Shown here in pieces: positions 27,365 to 36,724 of a stretch of 64,000 nucleotides of DNA. Both the position numbers and the translations under genes were made by a program. Location: assembly GCF_007827595.1 (NCBI RefSeq), contig NZ_VISR01000001.1, positions 62,001 through 126,000 of the forward strand, given 5' to 3'. The first letter of the stretch is position 1; the number at the start of each line of letters is the position of its first letter. The notes under the pieces are model-generated. The model made no database searches and had not been told where the DNA came from. It saw only the letters and a list, made by a program, of their open reading frames with translations. This DNA is from Streptomyces sp. BK340. Lineage in GTDB: Bacteria; Actinomycetota; Actinomycetes; Streptomycetales; Streptomycetaceae.

Positions 27365-28471
27365 GTGAGCCACCCCTTCCTCGATCTGCCCCCGCTGAGC
27401 GCCGGGCGGTTCGCCGCCGTCGAGGACCGGGTGGCCCGGCTGCTGGACACCCGGCAGGACGTCGTGATCACCCAGGGCGAGGCGCTGCTGCCGCTGGAGG
27501 GCGCCATCCGCGCGGCCGCCGGCCCCGGCACGACGGCACTGAACGTGATCACGGGCCCGTACGGCCGGACGTTCGGCGACTGGCTCCGGGACGCGGGCGC
27601 GACGGTGCACGACCTCTCGGTGCCCTTCCACACAGCGGTGACGGCCGAGCTGGTCCGGGAGGCCTTCGCCGCCCACCCGGAGATCGACTTCGTGTCCCTC
27701 GTCCACGCGGAGGCGGCGACCGGCAACACGAACCCGGTCGCGGAGATCGGCGAGGTGGTACGGGAGCACGGCGCGCTGTTCTACCTGGACGCGGTCGCCT
27801 CCGTCGGGGCGGAGCCGGTACTGCCGGACGCGTGGGGCGTGGACCTGTGCGTGATCGGCGCGCAGAAGGCGATGGGCGGCCCGGCGGGTGTGTCGGCGAT
27901 CTCGGTGAGCGAGCGGGCGTGGGCCCGCATGGCGGCCAACCCGAACGCGCCGCGCCGCTCCTACCTCTCCCTCCTCGACTGGAAGGAGCGCTGGATCGAC
28001 GGCGGCCGCAAGGCGCTGCTGCACGCACCCGCCCAGCTGGAGATGCTGGCGCTGGAGGCGTGCCTGGAGCGGATCGAGTCGGTGGGCCTCGGGACGGTGA
28101 TGGCCCGGCACCGCGACGCCGCGCTGGCCGTGCGCGCCGGTGTGACGGCCCTCGGCGGAGGCCTGGAGCCGTACGTGCACGAGGCGAAGGACGCGGCGCC
28201 GGTGGCGACGACGCTGCGGACACGGGCGGGTGTGGTGGCCTCGGAGCTGGTGGCACGGGCGCTGGCGGCCGACCCGGCACTGCCGCTGGCCGCGGGTGGC
28301 GGGGCCCTGGCCAAGGAGATGATCCGGGTCAACCACTACGGCGCGGACGCCACGCCGGGCGCGGTGCGCAGCTGCCTCACGGCACTGGGCGCCGCACTGG
28401 CCGAGCGGGGGCTGGACGTGGACGTGCCGGGTGCCCTGCGGGCGGCCGAACGGGCCGAGCCGGCCGCGTGA
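27365..28471 (+). CDS. Class V PLP-dependent aminotransferase (alanine/serine-glyoxylate type)
   Basis: A 368-residue fold-type I aminotransferase of class V, near alanine-glyoxylate and serine-pyruvate aminotransferases. Features: NVITGPYGRTFGDWL near residue 60, LVHAEAATGNTNPV near 112, YLDAVASVGAEP near 138 and the PLP lysine in GAQKAMGGPAG (Lys168); the late VNHYGADATPGAV segment binds substrate carboxylate in relatives. I chose GTG at 27365 with GAAGAGAG upstream; ATG 27317 in frame is an alternative that adds 16 residues. It is divergent from the ABC operon. A 329-nt gap separates it from ectA, so no link with ectoine is shown. Confidence 0.82.
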   Translation: MSHPFLDLPPLSAGRFAAVEDRVARLLDTRQDVVITQGEALLPLEGAIRAAAGPGTTALNVITGPYGRTFGDWLRDAGATVHDLSVPFHTAVTAELVREAFAAHPEIDFVSLVHAEAATGNTNPVAEIGEVVREHGALFYLDAVASVGAEPVLPDAWGVDLCVIGAQKAMGGPAGVSAISVSERAWARMAANPNAPRRSYLSLLDWKERWIDGGRKALLHAPAQLEMLALEACLERIESVGLGTVMARHRDAALAVRAGVTALGGGLEPYVHEAKDAAPVATTLRTRAGVVASELVARALAADPALPLAAGGGALAKEMIRVNHYGADATPGAVRSCLTALGAALAERGLDVDVPGALRAAERAEPAA

Positions 28472-28800
28472 ACCCTCGGCTCCGGTGATGCGCATACCCC
28501 CCTTCACCTCCGCCCCGCCCCTCACCGCGCCGAATTCCCGCTCAATTCACACGACCCACATAAATTACGACTACTGCTTCCAGAATTCATTCGAGAGCAG
28601 CTTCCCGTATTCTCCTGCCCGCTTTTCGCAAGACTAAACAACAAGATTCCGTAGGGATTTCCGGGCTGTGACACACTCCACATCGGGGGCGTTTTGTCAT
28701 AGTTTGATGCGGGATAACTCGGACATTTCTCCGGCCTCGGCGACCGCCTCGGCCAACCCTGCCGTGCAATTTTGAATTTGCCTCGCTAAATTCCTGCGGC
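28472..28800 (+). promoter_or_regulatory. AT-richer ectoine promoter region
   Basis: No gene is present. The region is clearly AT-richer than its surroundings, as expected for the control region of an osmotically induced operon. Just before ectA, CTAAATT (28786-28792) could be a -10 element only about 9 nt from the ATG, and no ribosome site exists before the ATG. This suggests a leaderless ectA transcript. Further upstream, TTGTCA and GGATAACT near 28695-28720 are candidate elements of a second promoter, but spacing is poor. Confidence 0.5.
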
Positions 28801-29316
28801 ATGACTGCCCGACCAGCAGACCTACTCATCGACCGACCGACGGTGTCCGACGGAGCCGCACTCTGGCGTCTCGCCAAGGAATCGAAAACCCTCGACCTGA
28901 ACTCCTCGTACAGCTATCTGCTGTGGTGCCGGGACTTCGCCGGCACCTCGGTGGTGGCGCGCGGCGCGGACGGCGAGCCCGTCGGTTTCGTCACCGGGTA
29001 CGTGCGGCCGGACCGCCCCGGCACCCTGCTCGTCTGGCAGGTCGCCGTCGACTCCGCCCACCGGGGTCTGGGCATCGCCGCCGCCCTGCTGGACGGGCTG
29101 ACCGCCCGGCTCGCCGACGAGCTCGGCATCACCCGCGTCGAGACCACCATCACCCCCGGGAACACCGCCTCCGAGCGGCTGTTCACCTCGTTCGCCGCCC
29201 GTCACGGAGCGGACCTGACCCGCGAGGTGCTGTTCCCCGCCGACCTGTTCCCGGACGGCCCGCACGACCCCGAAGTGCTGTACCGCATCGGCCCGCTGAC
29301 CCCCACCACGCACTGA
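28801..29316 (+). CDS. ectA: L-2,4-diaminobutyrate N-acetyltransferase EctA
   Basis: A 171-residue GNAT acetyltransferase, the second enzymatic step of ectoine synthesis (acetyl-CoA plus L-2,4-diaminobutyrate). The CoA site is VAVDSAHRGLGIAAALLDGL near 81-100; DLNSSYSYLLWCRDF near 32-46 and TTITPGNTASERLFTSFA near 115 are EctA-specific. First gene of ectABCD. There is no ribosome site before the ATG, whereas ectB, ectC and ectD all have one. Its stop codon is part of the ectB ribosome site (TGAGGAG). Confidence 0.96.
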   Translation: MTARPADLLIDRPTVSDGAALWRLAKESKTLDLNSSYSYLLWCRDFAGTSVVARGADGEPVGFVTGYVRPDRPGTLLVWQVAVDSAHRGLGIAAALLDGLTARLADELGITRVETTITPGNTASERLFTSFAARHGADLTREVLFPADLFPDGPHDPEVLYRIGPLTPTTH

Positions 29317-29329
29317 GGAGCGATTCACA

Positions 29330-30601
29330 GTGACCATCACCCAGCCCGACCTCAGCGTCTTCGAGACAGTCGAGTCCGAGGTGCGCAGCTACTGCCGCGG
29401 CTGGCCCACCGTGTTCGACCGTGCGCAGGGCAGCCGGATGTACGACGAGGACGGCCACGCGTACCTCGACTTCTTCGCCGGGGCCGGCTCACTCAACTAC
29501 GGCCACAACAACCCGGTCCTGAAACGGGCGTTGATCGACTATCTGTCCCGGGACGGCGTCACCCACGGCCTGGACATGTCGACCACGGCCAAGCGGAGCT
29601 TCCTGCAGACCTTCCAGAATCTGGTGCTGCGCCCGCGCGACCTGCCGTACAAGGTCATGTTCCCGGGCCCGACCGGCACCAACGCCGTCGAGTCCGCGCT
29701 GAAGCTCGCCCGGAAGGTGAAGGGGCGGGAGGCGATCGTGTCGTTCACGAACGCCTTCCACGGCATGTCGCTGGGCTCCCTCGCCGTCACCGGCAACGCC
29801 TTCAAGCGGGCCGGCGCCGGCATCCCGCTGGTGCACGGCACGCCGATGCCGTTCGACAACTACTTCGACGGCACGGTCCCGGACTTCCTGTGGTTCGAGC
29901 GGCTGCTGGAGGACCAGGGGTCCGGCCTCAACAAGCCCGCGGCCGTGATCGTGGAGACCGTGCAGGGCGAGGGCGGCATCAACGTCGCCCGCCCGGAGTG
30001 GCTGCGGGCGCTCGCCGAGCTGTGCGAGCGGCAGGACATGCTGCTCATCGTCGACGACATCCAGATGGGCTGCGGCCGTACGGGCGCGTTCTTCTCCTTC
30101 GAGGAGGCGGGCATCACACCCGACATCGTCACGGTGTCCAAGTCGATCAGCGGGTACGGACTGCCGATGTCGCTGTGCCTGTTCAAGCCCGAACTCGACG
30201 TCTGGGAGCCGGGCGAGCACAACGGCACCTTCCGCGGCAACAACCCCGCGTTCGTCACCGCCACCGCGGCCCTGGAGACGTACTGGACCGACGGCTCCGC
30301 GATGGAGAAGCAGACCCGCACCCGCGGCGAGCAGCTCGAACAGGCGCTGATCTCCATCACCGAGGAGAACCTCGCCGACGTGAAGGAGTACCGCGGGCGC
30401 GGTCTCGTCTGGGGCCTGGAGTTCCACGAGAAGGAACGGGCCGGGCGGGTCGCCCGGCGGGCCTTCGAACTCGGGCTGCTCATCGAGACGTCCGGCCCGG
30501 AGGGCGAGGTCGTCAAGCTGCTGCCCGCCCTCACCGTCAGCGCCGACGAACTGGACGAGGGGCTGAGCACCCTCGCCCGTGCCGTCCGGGAAACCATCTA
30601 G
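29330..30601 (+). CDS. ectB: Diaminobutyrate-2-oxoglutarate aminotransferase EctB
   Basis: A 423-residue class III PLP aminotransferase that makes L-2,4-diaminobutyrate from aspartate semialdehyde and glutamate, the first committed step to ectoine. [17 protein letters not shown] near 109, [14 protein letters not shown] near 207, [13 protein letters not shown] near 241 with the PLP-pyridine Asp, and the PLP lysine in [13 protein letters not shown] (Lys271). GTG at 29330 follows GAGGAG that overlaps the ectA stop; 13-nt gap. Normal length. Confidence 0.97.
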   Translation: MTITQPDLSVFETVESEVRSYCRGWPTVFDRAQGSRMYDEDGHAYLDFFAGAGSLNYGHNNPVLKRALIDYLSRDGVTHGLDMSTTAKRSFLQTFQNLVLRPRDLPYKVMFPGPTGTNAVESALKLARKVKGREAIVSFTNAFHGMSLGSLAVTGNAFKRAGAGIPLVHGTPMPFDNYFDGTVPDFLWFERLLEDQGSGLNKPAAVIVETVQGEGGINVARPEWLRALAELCERQDMLLIVDDIQMGCGRTGAFFSFEEAGITPDIVTVSKSISGYGLPMSLCLFKPELDVWEPGEHNGTFRGNNPAFVTATAALETYWTDGSAMEKQTRTRGEQLEQALISITEENLADVKEYRGRGLVWGLEFHEKERAGRVARRAFELGLLIETSGPEGEVVKLLPALTVSADELDEGLSTLARAVRETI

Positions 30602-30621
30602 CAAGGAGGCTGTGCACCACC

Positions 30622-31026
30622 GTGATCGTCCGATCTTTCAAGGACATCGAAGGCACCGACCGGCATGTGCGGGCGAAGTCCGGCACCTGGGAGAGCAAGC
30701 GGATCGTCCTCGCCAAGGAGCGCGTCGGCTTCTCCCTGCACGAGACCGTCCTGTACGCCGGGACCGAGACGTCGATGTGGTACGCCAACCACATCGAGGC
30801 CGTCGTCTGCGTCGAGGGCGAGGCCGAACTCACCGACCGTGAGACCGGGAAGACGTACACGATCACTCCCGGCACCATGTACCTCCTCGACGGGCACGAG
30901 CGGCACACGCTGCGCGTCAAGGAGGACTTCCGCTGCATCTGCGTCTTCAACCCGCCCGTCACCGGACGGGAGGACCACGACGAGAACGGGGTCTATCCCC
31001 TGCTCACCGAGCCCGAGGAGGTGTGA
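30622..31026 (+). CDS. ectC: Ectoine synthase EctC
   Basis: A 134-residue cupin that closes N-gamma-acetyl-diaminobutyrate to ectoine using a bound metal. Family sequence runs throughout: [14 protein letters not shown] at the start, [21 protein letters not shown] near 52, [13 protein letters not shown] near 86 with metal-site His, and [20 protein letters not shown] near the end. The GTG at 30622 is 12 nt after AAGGAGG (30603-30609), a slightly long spacing, but it gives the conserved IVRSF start. 20 nt after ectB. Confidence 0.97.
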   Translation: MIVRSFKDIEGTDRHVRAKSGTWESKRIVLAKERVGFSLHETVLYAGTETSMWYANHIEAVVCVEGEAELTDRETGKTYTITPGTMYLLDGHERHTLRVKEDFRCICVFNPPVTGREDHDENGVYPLLTEPEEV

Positions 31027-31031
31027 CTCCC

Positions 31032-31919
31032 ATGACCGCCGGCACCGACCTGTACCCCAGCCGGGGCCCCGCCGAGGTGACCGTCCCCCGCCAGGACCCG
31101 GTCGTCTGGGGCTCCCCGGAGACGCCCGGCCCGATCGCGACCGCCGACCTCCAGTCGTACGAGCGTGACGGGTTCCTCGCCATCGACCAGCTGATCACCC
31201 CCGGCGAGGTCGAGGTCTACAAGGCCGAGCTGGACCGGCTGATCGCGGACCCGGCGACCCGGGCCGACGAGCGCTCGATCGTCGAACCGAAGTCGCAGGA
31301 GATCCGCTCCGTCTTCGAGGTGCACCGGATCAGCCAGGTGTTCGCGAACCTGGTCCGCGACGAGCGGGTGGTCGGCCGTGCCCGGCAGATCCTCGGCTCC
31401 GACGTCTACGTCCACCAGTCCCGGATCAACGTCAAGCCGGGCTTCGGGGCGAGCGGCTTCTACTGGCACTCGGACTTCGAGACCTGGCACGCCGAGGACG
31501 GTCTGCCGAACATGCGCACGGTGTCCGTCTCGATCGCGCTGACCGAGAACCACGACACCAACGGCGGCCTGATGATCATGCCGGGCTCGCACCGGACGTT
31601 CCTGGGCTGCGCCGGGGCCACGCCCGAGGACAACTACAAGAAGTCGCTGCAGATGCAGGACGCGGGCACCCCGTCCGACGAGGCGCTGACCAAGATGGCG
31701 AGCGAGTACGGCATCCGGCTGTTCACCGGCAGGGCCGGCTCGGCGACCTGGTTCGACTGCAACTGCATGCACGGGTCCGGCGACAACATCACGCCGTTCC
31801 CGCGCAGCAACGTCTTCATCGTGTTCAACAGCGTGGAGAACGCGGCGGTGGAGCCGTTCGCCGCGCCGGTGCGCCGCCCCGAGTTCATTGGCGCACGGGA
31901 CTTCACGCCGGTGAAGTAA
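31032..31919 (+). CDS. ectD: Ectoine hydroxylase EctD
   Basis: A 295-residue Fe(II)/2-oxoglutarate dioxygenase that converts ectoine to 5-hydroxyectoine. The EctD signature FYWHSDFETWHAEDGLP near 141-158 supplies the His and Asp iron ligands; the second iron His is in CMHGSGDNITPFPRSN near 244; NVKPGFGASG precedes the signature. I chose ATG 31032, 10 nt after GAGGAGG; an in-frame GTG at 31023 overlapping the ectC stop leaves no room for that site. Last gene of the operon, followed by a hairpin. Confidence 0.97.
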   Translation: MTAGTDLYPSRGPAEVTVPRQDPVVWGSPETPGPIATADLQSYERDGFLAIDQLITPGEVEVYKAELDRLIADPATRADERSIVEPKSQEIRSVFEVHRISQVFANLVRDERVVGRARQILGSDVYVHQSRINVKPGFGASGFYWHSDFETWHAEDGLPNMRTVSVSIALTENHDTNGGLMIMPGSHRTFLGCAGATPEDNYKKSLQMQDAGTPSDEALTKMASEYGIRLFTGRAGSATWFDCNCMHGSGDNITPFPRSNVFIVFNSVENAAVEPFAAPVRRPEFIGARDFTPVK

Positions 31920-31931
31920 CCCCCGAGAGCA

Positions 31932-31975
31932 CCGGGCCGGGGCCTCCTCGTGTGGGACGGGAGGTCCCGGTCCGG
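31932..31975. terminator. Bidirectional hairpin between ectD and the convergent aminotransferase
   Basis: Arms 31932-31947 and 31960-31975 form a 16-bp stem with two mismatches (CCGGGCCGGGGCCTCC against GGAGGTCCCGGTCCGG) and a 12-nt loop, in the short gap between two convergent genes. Confidence 0.7.
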
Positions 31976-31980
31976 TCGTG

Positions 31981-33078
31981 TCAGCCGGACAGCGCGTCCA
32001 GCAGGCGGTCCACGTCCGCGGACGTGTTGAACAGGTGGAAGGACGCGCGCAGGTTGCCCGCGCGGTCGGAGACCTCGATGCCGGCACGGCTCAGCCCGGG
32101 CTGGCGGCCGCCGAGCCCGGGGACCGAGACGATCGCCGATCCGGGGGCGGACACCGGTGCGTGGCCGAGAGTGGCGAGCCCGGCCCGGAACCGCTCGGCG
32201 AGGGCCACGTCGTGGGCGTGGACGGCGGCCACGCCGAGTTCCTCGATGAGTTCGAGGGAGCGGCGCAGCCCGGCGTAGGTGAACAGGGCGTGGGTGAGGT
32301 CGAACCGCCGGGCGGAGTGGGCGAGTTCGCCGACCGGCCCGTAGCAGCTGTCCCACGGCCGCTCGGCCGCGACCCAGCCCGCGAGCAGCGGGGTGAGGCC
32401 GCCGAGGTCCTCGGGGACCGTGAGGAAGGCAGCGCCGTGCGGGCCGAGCAGCCACTTGAAGGAGACCGTGGCGGTGAAGTCGTAGGCGTCCGCGTCCATC
32501 GGCAGCCAGCCGGCGGCCTGGGAGAAGTCGACGTAGGTGCGCGCCCCGTGCGCGCGGGCGGCCTCCCGCAGAGCGGCAAGGTCGGCCACGCGGCCGTCGG
32601 CGGACTGGGCGGCGCTCACCGCGACCAGCGCGGTGTCCGGGCGGACGGACTCGGCGACGCGCTCCAGCGGCACCGCGCGGACCTTGAGGTCGCCGCGGAC
32701 GTGGAAGGGGTTCAGCACGGAGGTGAAGTCGTCCTCGGCGGTGAGGACTTCGGCCCCGGCGGGCAGCGAGGCGGCGATCACGCCGGAGTGCGCGGCGACC
32801 GAGGCGCCCGCCGCGACCCGGGTGACCGGGACTCCGGCGATCCGGGCGTATGCGGCCCGGCAGGCCTCGACGTCCTCGAACAGCGGGGTCAGCGGACGGC
32901 CCTCGGCCCGCAGCAGCGCCGCCTCGTGGAGGGCGGCGACGGTACGGGCCGGCAGCAGGCCGTTGCTGGCCGTGTTGAGGTAGGTGGTCTTCGGGGTGAA
33001 CTCGGCGCGGACGAGGCTCTCGAACGTCTCCGTGGTCTCCATGGGTCCACTCTGCGGCCGGATGAAGTCGTAGTCCAT
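31981..33078 (-). CDS. Class V PLP aminotransferase (cysteine desulfurase/kynureninase-like)
   Basis: A 365-residue fold-type I PLP enzyme of class V. TTYLNTASNGLLP near residue 30 is the family N-terminus, ARTYVDFSQAAGWLPMD near 180 holds the PLP Asp, and VSFKWLLGPHGAAFL near 206 holds the PLP lysine (Lys208). No catalytic Cys loop of cysteine desulfurases is evident, so a transaminase or lyase of small-molecule metabolism is more likely. Starts: ATG 33078, or ATG 33042 twelve codons in; neither has a strong ribosome site. Convergent with ectD. Substrate unknown. Confidence 0.8.
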   Translation of the reverse strand: MDYDFIRPQSGPMETTETFESLVRAEFTPKTTYLNTASNGLLPARTVAALHEAALLRAEGRPLTPLFEDVEACRAAYARIAGVPVTRVAAGASVAAHSGVIAASLPAGAEVLTAEDDFTSVLNPFHVRGDLKVRAVPLERVAESVRPDTALVAVSAAQSADGRVADLAALREAARAHGARTYVDFSQAAGWLPMDADAYDFTATVSFKWLLGPHGAAFLTVPEDLGGLTPLLAGWVAAERPWDSCYGPVGELAHSARRFDLTHALFTYAGLRRSLELIEELGVAAVHAHDVALAERFRAGLATLGHAPVSAPGSAIVSVPGLGGRQPGLSRAGIEVSDRAGNLRASFHLFNTSADVDRLLDALSG

Positions 33079-33139
33079 TGCCGATTTTTACGTGGATCCG
33101 CTTAGCGGCGCTTATACGTCCGCGCCGACCTGCGGTTTC

Positions 33140-33856
33140 TCAGTGCTGCGGAACCGCGCACCCGTCCGGGCCGCAGGCTTCGGCGTCACCCTGATCGACC
33201 AGCTTCAGCGGGGAGCGCTCGCCCCAGGCCTGGGTGAGCGCCTGGGTGAAGACCTCGGCGGGCTGGGCGCCGGAGACGCCGTACGTGCGGTCCAGGACGA
33301 AGAAGGGGACGCCGTTCGCGCCGAGCTGGGCGGCCTCGCGCTCGTCGGCGCGGACCTCGTCGGCGTACGCGTCCGGGTCGGCGAGCACCGTGCGGGCGGC
33401 CTCGGCGTCCAGTCCGGCCTCGGCGGCCAGCTCCACCAGGCGCTCGTCGCCCTCGGTGAACACGGACCGCTCCTCGGCGAAGTTCGCCCGGTACAGGATC
33501 TGGATCAGCTCGTCCTGCCTGCCCCGCTCCTTGGCGAAGTGCAGCAGACGGTGCATGTCGAAGGTGTTGCCGTGGTCGCGGTCCCGGGTGCGGTAGTCCA
33601 GGCCCTCCGCGGCGGCCTGGGTGCCCAGGTTGTCCTCGCCGGCCTGGGCCTGCGCCTCGCTCATGCCGTACTTCCTGGTGAGCATGGTGATCACCGGCTG
33701 GACGTCGCCCTTGGCGCGGCCCGGGTCCAGCTCGAAGGAGCGGTGCACCACCTCGACGTCGTCGCGGTGCGGGAAGGCAGCCAGCGCCTTCTCGAAGCGG
33801 GCCTTGCCCACGTAGCACCAGGGGCAGGCGATGTCGCTCCAGATCTCGACGCGCAT
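33140..33856 (-). CDS. DsbA family oxidoreductase, FrnE-like
   Basis: A 238-residue cytoplasmic thioredoxin-fold protein of the DsbA/FrnE group. CPWC at residues 11-14 directly after the first strand (VEIWSDIACPWCYVGK) is the redox site; the long helical insertion and the late GVNGVPFF-like cis-Pro loop (ANGVPFFVLDRTYGVSGAQP) match FrnE. No signal peptide. The C-terminal EACGPDGCAVPQH contains an extra CxxxxC pair, also seen in FrnE proteins. Probably a disulfide isomerase or stress oxidoreductase; partner unknown. Monocistronic. Confidence 0.9.
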   Translation of the reverse strand: MRVEIWSDIACPWCYVGKARFEKALAAFPHRDDVEVVHRSFELDPGRAKGDVQPVITMLTRKYGMSEAQAQAGEDNLGTQAAAEGLDYRTRDRDHGNTFDMHRLLHFAKERGRQDELIQILYRANFAEERSVFTEGDERLVELAAEAGLDAEAARTVLADPDAYADEVRADEREAAQLGANGVPFFVLDRTYGVSGAQPAEVFTQALTQAWGERSPLKLVDQGDAEACGPDGCAVPQH

Positions 33857-33931
33857 GTCTTCGGCTCTCTCCAGGTCGTACGGGCACGGAGACTCTCTCC
33901 GCCCAGTACGTGAACGTTCAAGCAGCGCCGT

Positions 33932-34435
33932 TCATTCCCCGGCCACGGAGAAGCGCAGGTAGAGGTGGTGATCGTCCTCGGCGGGCGGGTTCTCCGGGTC
34001 GGGGATCCAGCCCTGCCGGGCGTAGAAGGCCTGGGCCCGGGCGTTGTCCACATGGACGTCGAGCACGGCGGTCCGCTTGCCGTCGGCCCGCCACTCCTCC
34101 ACGCAGGCCGCGTGCAGGGCCGTGCCGATACCGGCGCGCCAGTGGCCGGGGTCGACATGGAACTGGAACAGCTTGACCGTTTCCGCCGGTGCGCCGTCAT
34201 CGGTGCGGAAGGAGGCGACGCCGACGATCCGGCCCTGTTCGACGGCGCACAGCACATGGCCGTCGGGCCGCCGGATGGAGCCGCGCCAGGCCTCGGCCCA
34301 GTCGACGTCGCCCTGCGGGACGCCGTCCGGGTAGTACGTCGACCTGGCCCGGAAGTGCAGATCGGCGATGGTCTCGGCTTCCACGGGCAGGGCGGTGCGG
34401 ATCACCAGAGCGCCGTTCACGCGTTCACTGATCAT
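33932..34435 (-). CDS. GNAT family N-acetyltransferase
   Basis: A 167-residue acetyl-CoA-dependent acetyltransferase. The CoA-binding motif A is FQFHVDPGHWRAGIGTALHAACVEEW near 92-117 (Q/RxxGxG/A variant RAGIGT), followed by AVLDVHVDNARAQAFYARQGW, the usual N-x-A-xx-FY helix of GNATs. Acceptor substrate unknown. Not overlapped with neighbours; 58 nt upstream of the DUF1349 gene end region. Confidence 0.88.
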   Translation of the reverse strand: MISERVNGALVIRTALPVEAETIADLHFRARSTYYPDGVPQGDVDWAEAWRGSIRRPDGHVLCAVEQGRIVGVASFRTDDGAPAETVKLFQFHVDPGHWRAGIGTALHAACVEEWRADGKRTAVLDVHVDNARAQAFYARQGWIPDPENPPAEDDHHLYLRFSVAGE

Positions 34436-34492
34436 GCAACGGAGGACGTAGGGGCACCGGCCCCGGTTCCACGCCGGCCCCGCCCCTCACCC

Positions 34493-35101
34493 TCAGCTGC
34501 CGTCCCGCAGATCGTCCGGCCAGCCGAGCCGGAACTCGATGTGGTCGTAGGTCACCACACAGCCCTCGCCCATCGGCGACTGGGTCATGAAGCCGATCAG
34601 CGCCGCGCCGGTCTCCTTCTCCTCGCCGAGGGTGAAGAGCCGGACGAAGGTCCAGCGCTCGCCGTCCCGGGAGGCGTGGAAGGCGAAGGCCCGTCCGGTC
34701 CGGCTGACCCGCAGCCAGACCGAACTGCCGTCCACGGTGAAGGAGTTCGCGTCGTCGGAGTGTCCGCGGGTGACCACCGTGCAGACAGCGGGCACGTCCG
34801 GGGAGTACTCCAGGCAGAGCTTGGCCCAGGCGCGTTCGCCGACGTGGACGTAGAGCACTCCGGCGTCGAAGGCGGCGCCGAACCCGACGGTGACCCGGGC
34901 TATCAGCTGGAAGTCGCCCTCGGGCGCCCCGAGCAGCCGGGGCGCGTCGGAGGCGGGCTCCAGGGCCTCACCGGTGGGCGTGACGAACCGGTCCTGCCGG
35001 GGCCCGGCCCATCCGGTGAGCACACCTCCCTCGTAGGACCAGTTGCCGTCGGGCCCGTAGGTCCGAAGAGGGAAAGGGAGTTCGGGAAGTTCCACGTCCA
35101 T
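34493..35101 (-). CDS. DUF1349 (concanavalin-like) protein
   Basis: A 202-residue soluble protein resembling DUF1349, a lectin/glucanase-like beta-sandwich. GAAFDAGVLYVHVGERAWAK near 95 and CLEYSPDVPAVCTVVTRGHSDD near 113 followed by WLRVSRTGRAFAFHASRDGE near 150 are typical of the family. No signal peptide, so intracellular. Function is not established for the family; carbohydrate binding is only suggested by fold. Stands between the acetyltransferase and the aldehyde dehydrogenase, all on the minus strand with gaps of 45-58 nt. Confidence 0.8.
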   Translation of the reverse strand: MDVELPELPFPLRTYGPDGNWSYEGGVLTGWAGPRQDRFVTPTGEALEPASDAPRLLGAPEGDFQLIARVTVGFGAAFDAGVLYVHVGERAWAKLCLEYSPDVPAVCTVVTRGHSDDANSFTVDGSSVWLRVSRTGRAFAFHASRDGERWTFVRLFTLGEEKETGAALIGFMTQSPMGEGCVVTYDHIEFRLGWPDDLRDGS

Positions 35102-35146
35102 TCCGTGAGTCTCGCAGGTTCCCTTTTACCCGTCTCATGAACACGT

Positions 35147-36676
35147 TCAGCGCTCGAGGCCGCCGTTGAACCGCCGCGGGAGACCCAGCGGGTTGTCGTC
35201 CCGCAGCTCCGGCGGCAGCAGGGCCCTGGGCGCGCCCTGGTAGGTGACGGGCCGCAGCCACCGCTCGACGGCCGTGCCGCCCACGGACGTGGACGTGGAG
35301 GTGGTCGCCGGGTACGGACCGCCGTGGTGCTGGGCCGGAGCCACGGCCACGCCCGTCGGCCATCCGTTCACCAGCACGCGCCCGGCCAGCGGAGTCAGCT
35401 CGGCGAGCAGCTCGGGGCCCCGGCCCTCGCCGGCGGCCTCCTCGGCCGACAGCTGGACGGTCGCCGTGAGGTTGCCCGGCAGCCGGGACAGGACCGCCGT
35501 TGCCTCGCCCTCGTCCTCGTACCGGGCCACCACGGTCACCGGTCCGAAGCACTCCTCCAGCAGCAGGTCGTGGGTGCCCTGCTCGGCCAGCCTGCTCGCG
35601 GGCACCGTGAGGAACCCCGCGCTGACGGTGTGCTCGCCGCCCGCGCCCGGCGTGACGGGCGAGTCCACCTCGGGCAGCTGCGCCCGCTCGGCGACGCCCG
35701 CGACGAAGTTGTCCCGCATGCGGTGGTCGAGGAGGACACCCGCGTCGGTGTCGCTGACGGCGTCCGTGAGCGCCTTGACCAGGCCGTCGCCCGCCGCACC
35801 GGACGGCACCAGCACCAGGCCCGGCTTGACGCAGAACTGGCCGACGCCCAGCGTCATGGACCCGGCGAGACCGGACCCGATCGCCTCCGCCCGCTCGGCC
35901 GCCGCCGCCTCGGTCACCAGGACCGGGTTCAGCGAGCCCAGCTCACCGTGGAACGGGATCGGCACCGGGCGCGCGGCGGCCGCGTCGAACAGGGCACGCC
36001 CACCGCGTACGGAGCCGGTGAAGCCCGCGGCGGCCACCAGCGGGTGCCCGATCAGCTCGACGCCCGCCTCGAAGCCGTGCACCAGGCCGACGACCCCCGC
36101 GGGGATGCCGTGCTCGGCGGCGGCCCGGCGCAGCACCTTGGCGACCAGCTCGGACAGGGCCGGGTGGTCCGGGTGGGCCTTGACGACCACCGGGCAGCCG
36201 GCGGCGAGCGCGCTCGCGGTGTCGCCGCCCGCCACGGAGAAGGCGAAGGGGAAGTTGGAGGCGGAGTAGACGGCCACGACGCCCAGCGGGACCTTGTAGC
36301 GGCGCAGGTCCGGTACGGGCGGGGTGGCGGTGTCGTCGGGGTGGTCGATGATGACGTCCAGGAAGGCGCCCTCGTCGACGATGTCGGCGAAGGCCCGCAA
36401 CTGGTACGCCGTACGGGCGAGTTCACCGGTCAGCCGGACCGGGCCGAGGGCGGTCTCGGCGTCGGCGGTCTCGATCAGGCCGTCCTTCGCCGCGTTCAGG
36501 CCCGCGGCGGCCGAGCGCAGGAAGGCGGAGCGGACGGTGCGGTCGGCGAGGGCACCGCGCACGGCGTGTGCCGCCCGGACGGCCGCGTCCACCTCCTGGG
36601 CTGTGGCCTCCACCGCAACCTGTTCACGCTGCTTCCCGGTGCGCGGGTCGACACTCCAGACTGGTGCTGCTGCCAC
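35147..36676 (-). CDS. Aldehyde dehydrogenase, alpha-ketoglutarate semialdehyde dehydrogenase type
   Basis: A 509-residue NAD(P)-dependent aldehyde dehydrogenase. The catalytic Cys is in LGVGQFCVKPG (Cys282) and the general-base Glu in FHGELGSLNPV, the variant motifs of the 2,5-dioxovalerate/ketoglutarate-semialdehyde dehydrogenase branch rather than the FxNxGQxC motif of common ALDHs. The product would be 2-oxoglutarate, end of pentonate and hexarate breakdown. GTG at 36676 follows GGAGGG at good spacing; the TTG at 36715 would add 13 residues without a clear site. Divergent from an IclR regulator with a palindrome between, which suggests IclR control. It may serve the dehydratases at 51-60 kb. 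Confidence 0.85.
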   Translation of the reverse strand: MAAAPVWSVDPRTGKQREQVAVEATAQEVDAAVRAAHAVRGALADRTVRSAFLRSAAAGLNAAKDGLIETADAETALGPVRLTGELARTAYQLRAFADIVDEGAFLDVIIDHPDDTATPPVPDLRRYKVPLGVVAVYSASNFPFAFSVAGGDTASALAAGCPVVVKAHPDHPALSELVAKVLRRAAAEHGIPAGVVGLVHGFEAGVELIGHPLVAAAGFTGSVRGGRALFDAAAARPVPIPFHGELGSLNPVLVTEAAAAERAEAIGSGLAGSMTLGVGQFCVKPGLVLVPSGAAGDGLVKALTDAVSDTDAGVLLDHRMRDNFVAGVAERAQLPEVDSPVTPGAGGEHTVSAGFLTVPASRLAEQGTHDLLLEECFGPVTVVARYEDEGEATAVLSRLPGNLTATVQLSAEEAAGEGRGPELLAELTPLAGRVLVNGWPTGVAVAPAQHHGGPYPATTSTSTSVGGTAVERWLRPVTYQGAPRALLPPELRDDNPLGLPRRFNGGLER

Positions 36677-36724
36677 CGCGGGTCCCTCCAAGTAAGGCCG
36701 CACTTCCTGGGTCAACCATCAGCC

